5,556 bases of DNA from Collinsella sp. (GTDB taxonomy: Bacteria > Actinomycetota > Coriobacteriia > Coriobacteriales > Coriobacteriaceae). A model generated the notes under the pieces. That model did no database searches. It was not told the origin of the DNA and saw only the letters and a list, made by a program, of their open reading frames with translations. The stretch covers positions 25,263 through 30,818 of the forward strand of contig DXLV01000020.1 in NCBI GenBank assembly GCA_019414545.1. The letters run 5' to 3'. Shown here in pieces: positions 1 to 5,400 of this stretch. Numbering within the stretch: the first letter of the stretch is position 1; every line of letters begins with the position of its first letter. Position numbers and translations under genes: made by a program.

Positions 1-120
1 GCCGTGGACAAAGGCAGTCGCGCACTGGGCAAGCAGCTCGGCAAGACGCGCGGCATGTTCAAGGCCTTTAAGGACGAATACCAAAAGGCGAGCGGAGGCT
101 CGTCAAAAGCTACAAAATAG
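1..120 (+). CDS. C-terminal end of an unidentified protein (5' truncated)
   Basis: An open frame runs from the first base of the window to a TAG at 118-120 and gives 39 residues. The tail is rich in Lys, Gly and Ser (it ends GGSSKATK) and strongly basic, with no hydrophobic segment. Its first part (KGSRALGKQLGKTRGMFKAF) could be an amphipathic helix. The reading is supported by codon use like that of the following genes and by the stem-loop terminator 22 bases after the stop. I do not recognise the family; too little of the protein is inside the window to assign a role. The start and most of the gene lie upstream. Confidence 0.6.
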   Translation, partial: AVDKGSRALGKQLGKTRGMFKAFKDEYQKASGGSSKATK

Positions 121-141
121 CGACGTACCAAATGATGGGAG

Positions 142-180
142 GCAAGCCGGAGACCTGTTGCTCCGGCTTGCTGTGTTTAT
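142..180 (+). terminator. Stem-loop terminator after the truncated upstream gene
   Basis: GCAAGCCGGAG (142-152) and CTCCGGCTTGC (161-171) form a perfect 11-bp stem with an 8-base loop. The stem is followed by TGTGTTTAT, a T-rich but interrupted tract. It sits between the stop at 120 and the Shine-Dalgarno sequence at 184-188 of the next gene. It could end the upstream transcript fully or only partly. I see no convincing promoter in the 72-base gap, so the next gene may depend on read-through. Confidence 0.75.
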
Positions 181-192
181 GGGGGAGGGCAC

Positions 193-1599
193 ATGCGCCA
201 AAACGGATCCAACTTAAACGGGCGTTCGGGTGCGCGTCCGACGGCGCGCCGCGACCTGGGGCAGCTGCCCAGCGGTCAGCGCCGTCGCCGCCGTAAGCCC
301 GGCGCGATGTACCTCAACCATAGCCGCGGGTTTAGCGACCGCAGCGCGCGCATCGGCAACGGGCGCTCGCCGCGCCGACCGTCCCGTCTGCCCTATGCGC
401 TCATTGCCGTGGGCTGTGCGCTCGTGCTGTTTATCGCTGCCGTCGTGGGCTACGTCAACCGCAGCGTGGACGTGGAACTCAACGGGCAAAAGACCGCGGT
501 GCGCGTGGGCTCTACGCTGCAGAATCTCATCGACGACCAGGAGTTGACTGACACCTACGACGCAGGCGACCTGCTGGCCGTCGATGACAGCGTGCTCAAG
601 CGCCATGGCGGCGAAAAGCTGTCGGTTAAGGTGGACGGCAAGCGCATAAAACAGGGCAAATGGGATAGCCGCGAACTTGAGGGTGGCGAGAAGGTGACGG
701 TCAAGGATGGCCGTAACACCTACGAGAAGCATGAGGTTCAGGCTACGGTTATCGAGCCCAAGCTCAAGGTCGAGGGCACGGGCGCTGTCGAGTATGTGCA
801 GACGTGGGGCGTTCAGGGCCGCTCCGAGGTGTGGGTTGGTGAGCAGTCAGGCAAGACGCAGGACCGCGGCGAGATTGTGCCCGCCACCGATTGCGTCGTT
901 GCGTGCGCCAGCGTGGCGCCCAAGGGCAACGAAAAGTACGTGGCGCTGACGTTTGACGAGGGTCCGAGCGGTGCGACCAAGCAGATTTTGCAGGTACTCA
1001 AGGAAAAGGGCGTCACCGCGACGTTCTTCCTGTCGGGCGATGCGGTCGAGGCCTCGCCTGCCACGGCCAAGGCGATTGTCGATGCCGGGTGCGAAATCGG
1101 ATCCAACAGCTATAGCGACGATTCGCTCAAGGGTCAGGACCGTGAGGCGGTACGCGAGCAGATCACGAAAGGCACCGATGCGATTAAGTCGGCGACCGGC
1201 GTGAAGACGATGCTGCTGCGTGCTCCCTACGCTGCCTTTGACGAGCAAAACTGGATTGATGCGATGGACCTGGTCTCCGCCGTGGTCTCGTGGAATATTG
1301 ACTCGGGCGACTGGCTGCTCAACGGTGCCGACGAGCAGGTCTCGACGGTGCTCGATTCGGTGACGCCGGGCAATATCGTGCTGCTCACCGATAGAGACGA
1401 ATGCGCCGAGCAGACGCTCGAGGCACTGCCGCAGATTATCGATGGCCTTGTCGCCGACGGTTACAAGATCGTGACGCTCAGCGACCTGGTCAAGACGGAC
1501 ACGTCGCTGAGCAAAAAGCTCACCTCGCTGACGAAGGTCACCATGCCCAAGGACGCCGTGTTCCCCCAACTTGCCGAGGACGATGACACCACAGAGTAG
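193..1599 (+). CDS. Membrane-anchored polysaccharide deacetylase-like protein, probably catalytically inactive
   Basis: The 468-residue protein has a long Arg-rich N-terminal tail (1-65, basic cluster 30-36), one membrane segment (about 66-88) and then an extracytoplasmic part. Residues about 91-190 look like a small beta-rich domain, possibly DUF348/ubiquitin-like (weak). A NodB-type fold spans about 248-435. Active NodB enzymes remove acetyl groups from chitin-like or peptidoglycan sugars with a metal held by Asp-His-His. Here TFDDGP has become TFDEGP (253-258), the HxxxH metal motif has Asn305 and Asp309 in place of both His, and the late catalytic His is Thr399 (LLTD). RAPY (343-346) and the WNIDSGDW segment (367-374) are kept. 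The fold thus seems intact while the chemistry is lost, suggesting a binding or regulatory role at the cell envelope. The ATG at 193 is chosen because GGAGG lies at 184-188. A C-terminal tail of about 35 residues ends in an acidic patch. No recognisable neighbour explains the substrate. Confidence 0.88.
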   Translation: MRQNGSNLNGRSGARPTARRDLGQLPSGQRRRRRKPGAMYLNHSRGFSDRSARIGNGRSPRRPSRLPYALIAVGCALVLFIAAVVGYVNRSVDVELNGQKTAVRVGSTLQNLIDDQELTDTYDAGDLLAVDDSVLKRHGGEKLSVKVDGKRIKQGKWDSRELEGGEKVTVKDGRNTYEKHEVQATVIEPKLKVEGTGAVEYVQTWGVQGRSEVWVGEQSGKTQDRGEIVPATDCVVACASVAPKGNEKYVALTFDEGPSGATKQILQVLKEKGVTATFFLSGDAVEASPATAKAIVDAGCEIGSNSYSDDSLKGQDREAVREQITKGTDAIKSATGVKTMLLRAPYAAFDEQNWIDAMDLVSAVVSWNIDSGDWLLNGADEQVSTVLDSVTPGNIVLLTDRDECAEQTLEALPQIIDGLVADGYKIVTLSDLVKTDTSLSKKLTSLTKVTMPKDAVFPQLAEDDDTTE

Positions 1600-1600
1600 T

Positions 1601-1632
1601 CATTGGGTAGTCGTTTAAGAACGTCCCCAATG
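1601..1632. repeat. Small imperfect hairpin just after the deacetylase-like gene
   Basis: CATTGGG (1601-1607) pairs with CCCAATG (1626-1632), and inside it CGTT (1612-1615) pairs with AACG (1620-1623) around a TAAG loop. No T-run follows, so it is a poor intrinsic terminator. It may be one copy of a dispersed intergenic palindrome, but a second copy is not present in this window. Confidence 0.35.
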
Positions 1633-1661
1633 GCTATGTCACGGATACGTCAGCGTTTGGT

Positions 1662-1683
1662 ATGCCTGCAATGTGCAGCGCAT
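1662..1683. other. Bulged hairpin upstream of the magnesium operon promoter
   Basis: ATGCCTGCA (1662-1670) pairs with TGCAG plus GCAT (1674-1678 and 1680-1683), leaving C1679 bulged and a 3-base loop (ATG). It lies about 30 bases before the proposed -10 element and could be a weak factor-dependent end for the upstream gene or a protein-binding palindrome. No T-run follows. Confidence 0.25.
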
Positions 1684-1710
1684 AAATTCGATGCCGCAGG
1701 GCGATGCTGA

Positions 1711-1719
1711 TGCTATAGT
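1711..1719 (+). promoter_or_regulatory. Extended -10 promoter of the MgtE-like/NRAMP operon
   Basis: TGCTATAGT has a TGn extension followed by TATAGT, one base from the TATAAT consensus. No good TTGACA-like element sits 16-18 bases upstream, which is tolerated by extended -10 promoters. Initiation would fall near 1725-1727, giving a leader of roughly 200 bases and placing the start just before the first helix of the structured RNA. Inferred from motif only. Confidence 0.5.
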
Positions 1720-1730
1720 TACTGCGGTTA

Positions 1731-1821
1731 ATGAGGGTCAAGAGAAAGGTTACAGGTGAAATCCAAACCTCGACCATACAGTCGATGACCCCATGCAGGT
1801 GCTTTTTGCGCATGCACGGGG
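1731..1821 (+). promoter_or_regulatory. Candidate structured leader RNA (three-way junction with competing hairpin)
   Basis: Read on the + strand, 1731-1740 pairs with 1786-1794 as a 9-bp helix with A1734 bulged. It encloses a second helix, AGGTT (1747-1751) with AACCT (1766-1770), and a third, CGAC (1771-1774) with GTCG (1781-1784). The junction strand is AGAGAA (1741-1746) and the second helix has a 14-base loop that can close further through GG/CC. Downstream, 1789-1802 pairs with 1808-1821 as a 12-bp hairpin with two mismatches and a TTTTT loop. The first and last helices both need bases 1789-1794, so they exclude each other, as in riboswitches. The leader precedes magnesium transport genes, but I do not find the conserved 3' segment of the M-box (ykoK) magnesium riboswitch. 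The pairing is visible by eye; regulation and ligand are inference. Confidence 0.4.
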
Positions 1822-1872
1822 TGTAAGCGTCGAGCGGCGTGCCGCCCGCGCATGCGTATACATATCCAGAAG

Positions 1873-1907
1873 CCCCCGGACGACGCACGCGCGGCCGCGT
1901 CCGGAGG
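1873..1907 (+). promoter_or_regulatory. Hairpin covering the first Shine-Dalgarno sequence of the leader
   Basis: CCGGACG plus CG (1876-1882, 1884-1885) pairs with 1896-1904, leaving A1883 bulged. CC at 1873-1874 can add pairs to GG at 1906-1907 across one C-A mismatch. This buries GGAGG (1903-1907), the strongest ribosome site in the region, which serves an ATG at 1912 or 1915. Opening or closing this stem would control initiation, probably together with the upstream junction. The stem is very GC-rich, so some of the pairing may come from composition alone. Confidence 0.4.
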
Positions 1908-1911
1908 AATA

Positions 1912-1944
1912 ATGATGGGGAGCACCATTGAATTATCTGAGTGA
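1912..1944 (+). CDS. Possible 10-residue upstream ORF overlapping the MgtE-like gene start
   Basis: An ATG at 1912 (and again at 1915) follows GGAGG at 1903-1907 and reads MMGSTIELSE to a TGA at 1942-1944. It is in a different frame from the MgtE-like gene and overlaps its TTG start at 1928. Its stop ends one base before an ATG at 1946 that is in the MgtE frame, a good arrangement for termination-reinitiation. It could be a leader peptide, a remnant of the true N-terminus after a one-base change, or chance. Translation is not proven. Confidence 0.3.
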   Translation: MMGSTIELSE

Positions 1945-3772
1945 GATGCTCAAATTGCCGGTCTTGGACGTCGACGGCGAAAAGCTCGGCGTGGTCAACG
2001 ATTTTGGCATTGCTACCGGCGAAGTTTTTCCGCACGTGACGTCGCTCGCGTTCCGCGGCCCCGGCAAGACGCCGTTTATGATCAGCTGGCGCAAATGGGT
2101 CGACCGTATCGACGAGACGGGTGTACACCTTAAGACGTCGGCCACCGAAATCCGTTTTTCGTACCTGCAGCCGACCGAGCTGTTGCTGGCGCGCGATGTT
2201 CTCAACAAGCAGATTGTCGACACACAGGGCATGAAGGTCGTGCGCGTCAACGACATCAAGTTTTCCATGTCGGGTGAAAACCAGCTGCGCCTGTTGGGTG
2301 CCGAGGTCGGCGCCCGCGGTCTGCTGCGCGCCATCAGCCCCGCGCTCGAGCACGTCGTCGAGGGCTTTATGAAGCACCTGGGCAAGCCGCTCAGCGAGGA
2401 TATCATCGCTTGGTCCTACATGGACCTGCTCGACCGCTCGACTAAAAACATCCAACTCTCGGTGTCGCACAAGACGCTCGGCGAGCTGCACCCTGCCGAC
2501 ATCGCCGACATTATCGAGCAGCTCGACCCGCGCCTACGTGCGCAGGTGTTTGCGCAGCTCGATACCGCCCAGGCAGCCGAAGCTATCTCGGAGTTCGATG
2601 ACGACGAGCTTATGACCGAGATGCTCGAGGGCCTGTCCGACACGGACGCATCGTCGATGCTGGCCATGATGGACCCGGACGATGCAGCCGACCTGATCGA
2701 CGAGCTTGATTACGAGAAGGCCGAGAAGCTCCTGCGCCTGATGGGCGTCAAGGAGGAGAAGGCGATTCGTAATCTGCTGGGGTATGAGGACAACACCGCC
2801 GGCCGCATCATGACCTCGGAGTTTGTCTCCCTGCCCGCCACGGCAACGGTCGGTGACGCCATCGAGGCGATTCGCGAGCTCGACGAGGACTTCGAGAGCG
2901 TCTACTACGTCTATACCGAGGATCCGAGCGGCATGCTGACCGGTGTGCTTTCGCTGCGCACGCTGATCGTAGCCGATCGCGACGCCACGCTGGGTCAGCT
3001 GGCCTATCGCGACCTGGTCTACGTGTCGCCCGACGAGGACCAGGAAGACGTGACGGACGAGATGACCAAGTATGACCTGGTCGCTATCCCCGTCTGCGAC
3101 GAGAACCGCCACATCCTGGGTATCGTAACCTTCGACGACGCCATGGACGTTATCGCCGAGGAGCATCAGGAGGACCTGCAGATCGCTGGTGTCGGCTCGG
3201 GCGACAGCGCGTCCGACGACTCGACGAACGTGCTCAGCTGGTTCGTGCATCGCCAGTACTGGGTTGTTGTATGGGGCATCGCGTCGTGCATCATGGCGAC
3301 CGTGCTGGGAACGGCGCTCGGCTCCGCGCATCTGGTGGTGTTTCCCATGTGCGCCATGCCGCTCGTGCTGCTGGCGGCCTCGCGCATGGTGTCGTTCGTC
3401 AAGAACTACTTCCTGGAGTATGACGGTCACGACGACGAGCCCAAGCCGTATCTGGGGTTCTTCTTCCAGAGCACGGGCATGGGCCTGATTCTGTCACTCG
3501 TGACCTACCTGTGCGCCCAGCTGGTGCGCACCGCTGCGTTCCTCGATGCGCCCATGTTTGAGGAGCAACTTTTTACCGGGTGCTTTAATATCGCTGCCAT
3601 CATTTGCCTGGTTGGCAACATGAGCGCCGTGATTTACCTGATGGTGCTGTTCTGGCGTGACGAGCATGACCTCAACACGTCGGGCACCGCCATGAACGTT
3701 ATTGCCGTCATGATCTCGTGTGTGGCGTATTGCATCGCCGCGGTGCTGCTCGCCATGTCAGTCATGGGTTAG
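1928..3772 (+). CDS. MgtE-like magnesium sensor/transport protein with PRC-barrel, MgtE N, CBS pair and atypical membrane domain
   Basis: The 614 residues divide into a PRC-barrel-like N-terminus (about 3-70, LSEMLKLPVLDVDGEKLG), a second similar stretch (about 84-135), an MgtE N helical domain (about 182-285, HPADIADIIEQLD, then DPDDAADLIDEL), two CBS domains (about 291-350 and 357-412, with AGRIMTSEFV and VAIPVCDENRHILGIVTFDD) and about five membrane helices (445-612). In MgtE channels the cytosolic part binds Mg2+ and closes the pore; CBS domains can also bind nucleotides. The order matches MgtE, but the family's pore signature with its GNxGNQ-like segment is not visible in the membrane part. 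It may therefore not conduct Mg2+ itself and may instead regulate the NRAMP-type transporter that starts 8 bases downstream. The TTG start at 1928 has GGGGAG at 1917-1922; ATG 1946 is the main alternative. Probable location: inner membrane, sensor domains in the cytoplasm. Confidence 0.88.
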   Translation: MNYLSEMLKLPVLDVDGEKLGVVNDFGIATGEVFPHVTSLAFRGPGKTPFMISWRKWVDRIDETGVHLKTSATEIRFSYLQPTELLLARDVLNKQIVDTQGMKVVRVNDIKFSMSGENQLRLLGAEVGARGLLRAISPALEHVVEGFMKHLGKPLSEDIIAWSYMDLLDRSTKNIQLSVSHKTLGELHPADIADIIEQLDPRLRAQVFAQLDTAQAAEAISEFDDDELMTEMLEGLSDTDASSMLAMMDPDDAADLIDELDYEKAEKLLRLMGVKEEKAIRNLLGYEDNTAGRIMTSEFVSLPATATVGDAIEAIRELDEDFESVYYVYTEDPSGMLTGVLSLRTLIVADRDATLGQLAYRDLVYVSPDEDQEDVTDEMTKYDLVAIPVCDENRHILGIVTFDDAMDVIAEEHQEDLQIAGVGSGDSASDDSTNVLSWFVHRQYWVVVWGIASCIMATVLGTALGSAHLVVFPMCAMPLVLLAASRMVSFVKNYFLEYDGHDDEPKPYLGFFFQSTGMGLILSLVTYLCAQLVRTAAFLDAPMFEEQLFTGCFNIAAIICLVGNMSAVIYLMVLFWRDEHDLNTSGTAMNVIAVMISCVAYCIAAVLLAMSVMG

Positions 3773-3783
3773 GTGGTCGCGTG
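3771..3783 (+). promoter_or_regulatory. Ribosome site and GTG start that fix the NRAMP-type gene's beginning
   Basis: AGGTGG (3771-3776) overlaps the TAG stop of the MgtE-like gene (3770-3772) and lies 4 bases before GTG at 3781. The frame is open further upstream to a GTG at 3718, but that would add 21 residues (Arg- and His-rich) read out of frame through the end of the previous gene, unlike any NRAMP N-terminus. The tight spacing implies translational coupling of the pair. Confidence 0.7.
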
Positions 3784-5043
3784 CAAAATACCAAGCAAAA
3801 GTCGGGCACCAAGCAAAAGCTGACCATCGCGGCCATCTTTGGCGCTATGGGTCCCGGTCTGCTGGCGGCGCTTTCGGGCAATGACGCCGGCGGCATTGCA
3901 ACGTATTCCAGCGCGGGCGCCAGCTATGGCTACAAGATGCTCTGGATGCTTCCCGTCATGACTGTGCTGCTCATCGTGACGCAGGAGACCGCGGCGCGCT
4001 GCGGCTGCGTCACGGGTAAGGGCCTGGCATCGCTCATTCGCGAGCGCTTTGGCGTGCGCAAGAGTGTACTTGCTATGGCGGCGCTGTTGATCGCCAACAC
4101 GGCTGTGACCATTTCGGAGTTTGCGGGCATCGCCAGCGGCCTTGCTCTCTTTGGCGTGCCGGCGAGCATCTCGGTGCCGTTGGTGGCGCTGCTGGTATGG
4201 ATGCTTACCATGTCGGGTAGTTTCCAGCGCATCGAGAAGATTCTGCTGCTGGTGAGCTGCGTGTTCGTGACCTATATTGTCGCCGCGTTTATGGCTGGCC
4301 CCAACTGGGGTGAGGTCGCGGTCGACCTGGTCGTGCCTAACATTCAAAATGACCCCAGCTACGTGTCGCTCGTGGTCGCAACGATCGGTACCACCATCGC
4401 GCCGTGGATGATTTTCTTGGCGCAGAACAACGTGGTCGATAAGAACGCGGGCGAGGACGACATCGTGCTGCAGCGTATTGATACCGTGAGCGGCTCGATC
4501 GCTGCCGATATCATTGCCGGCTTTATTATCATCACGACCGGCACGGTGCTGTTCCCGGCGGGTATTCAGATTAGCGATGCTGCCGATGCTGCCCGCGCGC
4601 TGGAGCCCATCGCGGGTCAGTGGTCTACGGTACTGTTTGCCTCGGGCCTGGTCGCGGCGAGCTTCTTGGCTGCCTGCGTGCTGCCGGGCGTTACGTCGAG
4701 CGCTATCTGCGAGGCATTTGGCTGGGAGCGCGGTGCCGACCGCAGCTGGGACGAGGCCCCGGTCTATCGCGGCATCATTACGGCCATCATCGGTATCTCT
4801 GCCGTGCTGGTGCTTATGCCCGGTGTCGATCTGTTCCAGATTATGATGACCTCGCAGGTCATCAATGGCGTGCTACTGCCCGTGGTTCTGGTGTTCCAGG
4901 TGGTTATCGCCGCCGACCGTCACATTATGGGTGCCAACCGCAACGGCCGCGTGTGGAACGTGCTCACTTGGGCGACTATCGCCGTGATTACGGTGCTGAC
5001 GGTCGTCATGTTTGTGCTGCAAGCGATGGGCTACAGCGCTTAG
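3781..5043 (+). CDS. NRAMP-related divalent metal transporter, probably for magnesium
   Basis: The 420-residue protein has about 11 predicted membrane helices and the NRAMP (SLC11) N-terminal pattern: GPGLLAALSGNDAGG (24-38), then AGASYGYKMLW (45-55), the QE-AAR-G-VTGKGL stretch (68-82) and a TM6 segment GTTIAPWMIF (203-212). Classical Mn/Fe NRAMPs have DPGN in helix 1 and an MPH motif in helix 6, whose Met favours soft transition metals. Here these read DAGG (35-38) and APW (207-209). Loss of the Met is the hallmark of NRAMP-related magnesium transporters, described from Clostridium and, structurally, from Eggerthella lenta. The substrate is thus inferred as hydrated Mg2+, perhaps also Mn2+. 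It is co-transcribed with the MgtE-like sensor, which supports magnesium. It sits in the cytoplasmic membrane. The length is normal and no frameshift is seen. Confidence 0.9.
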   Translation: MQNTKQKSGTKQKLTIAAIFGAMGPGLLAALSGNDAGGIATYSSAGASYGYKMLWMLPVMTVLLIVTQETAARCGCVTGKGLASLIRERFGVRKSVLAMAALLIANTAVTISEFAGIASGLALFGVPASISVPLVALLVWMLTMSGSFQRIEKILLLVSCVFVTYIVAAFMAGPNWGEVAVDLVVPNIQNDPSYVSLVVATIGTTIAPWMIFLAQNNVVDKNAGEDDIVLQRIDTVSGSIAADIIAGFIIITTGTVLFPAGIQISDAADAARALEPIAGQWSTVLFASGLVAASFLAACVLPGVTSSAICEAFGWERGADRSWDEAPVYRGIITAIIGISAVLVLMPGVDLFQIMMTSQVINGVLLPVVLVFQVVIAADRHIMGANRNGRVWNVLTWATIAVITVLTVVMFVLQAMGYSA

Positions 5044-5060
5044 CGCCTCTTTTGGACTCC

Positions 5061-5096
5061 AAACAGGCCGCTGCCATGGGTTGCGGCCTGTATTTT
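5061..5096 (+). terminator. Intrinsic terminator of the magnesium operon
   Basis: ACAGGCCGC (5063-5071) and GCGGCCTGT (5083-5091) form a perfect 9-bp GC-rich stem with an 11-base loop, followed by ATTTT (5092-5096). It begins 18 bases after the transporter stop. Form and place fit a Rho-independent terminator. Confidence 0.8.
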
Positions 5097-5125
5097 GCCT
5101 GTTATAGGGGGTTAGTAATATGTGA

Positions 5126-5355
5126 GTGGACAAATAATGCCAAATATGAGTACTGTTGCTAAGTGAATAGCATTTACATCCAAGAAGATAATGAACATAG
5201 CCGATAGTATGTTCATTAAAATTGGCTCCAATATGTCTTAAACCAGTCAGGTTGGTTGCTTTAGGGGGTTGTAGGGGTCGCTCGGACGTCATTTTGGGTG
5301 GTTTTGCCTGCTACTAAAATGGCAACAGTACTCATATTTGCCACTTTTTGTCCAC
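5126..5355. repeat. 230-bp element with 34-base imperfect terminal inverted repeats (MITE-like)
   Basis: The left arm 5126-5159 and right arm 5322-5355 are inverted copies with three mismatches in 34, including 19 identical bases (5141-5159 and 5322-5340). They enclose 162 bases with no credible gene. The AT content of 5100-5260 is higher than in the genes. Both arms, read outward from the element's interior in their coding-like frames, give the same peptide ending (WT, three variable residues, KYEYCC), so the element may add a shared false C-terminus to predicted proteins. No transposase and no clear target-site duplication are seen; it could be a non-autonomous element or two copies of a dispersed repeat in opposite orientation. 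Confidence 0.55.
5189..5218. promoter_or_regulatory. Perfect 11-bp dyad, operator-like
   Basis: TAATGAACATA (5189-5199) and TATGTTCATTA (5208-5218) are exact reverse complements separated by 8 bases. It is AT-rich, lies inside the inverted-repeat element and has no T-run after it, so an operator for a dimeric regulator or a structural part of the element is more likely than a terminator. No adjacent gene is known to be controlled by it. Confidence 0.4.
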
Positions 5356-5400
5356 GACCTCTTGGAGTCGGCTCGAAAAGAGTGATTTTGGGTTGTTTGC
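5288..5400. repeat. Two imperfect direct repeats of about 20 bases
   Basis: GTCATTTTGGGTGGTTTTGC (5288-5307) and GTGATTTTGGGTTGTTTGC (5382-5400) differ by two substitutions and a one-base gap. The first copy is inside the inverted-repeat element and the second is 27 bases beyond its right arm, suggesting the repeat family extends past the arms. Confidence 0.4.

Noticed and set aside
1720..1927. M-box (ykoK) magnesium riboswitch
   Set aside because: The place is right and GGTTACAGGTGAAATCC faintly recalls its GTTAGGTGAGGCTCC segment, but the rest of the conserved core, especially the 3' AGTGCTAAAGCTCT-like strand, is absent.
1634..2491. Long minus-strand frame opposite the MgtE-like gene start
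   Set aside because: It is antisense to a clear domain-containing protein, and arises from the GC-rich codon pattern.
3718..3780. Earlier GTG start for the NRAMP-type gene
   Set aside because: It would add 21 unusual residues overlapping the previous gene, whereas GTG 3781 has its own ribosome site and gives a normal N-terminus.
5189..5218. LexA (SOS) box
   Set aside because: GAAC and GTTC half-sites are present but about 14 bases apart instead of the short spacing of known boxes.
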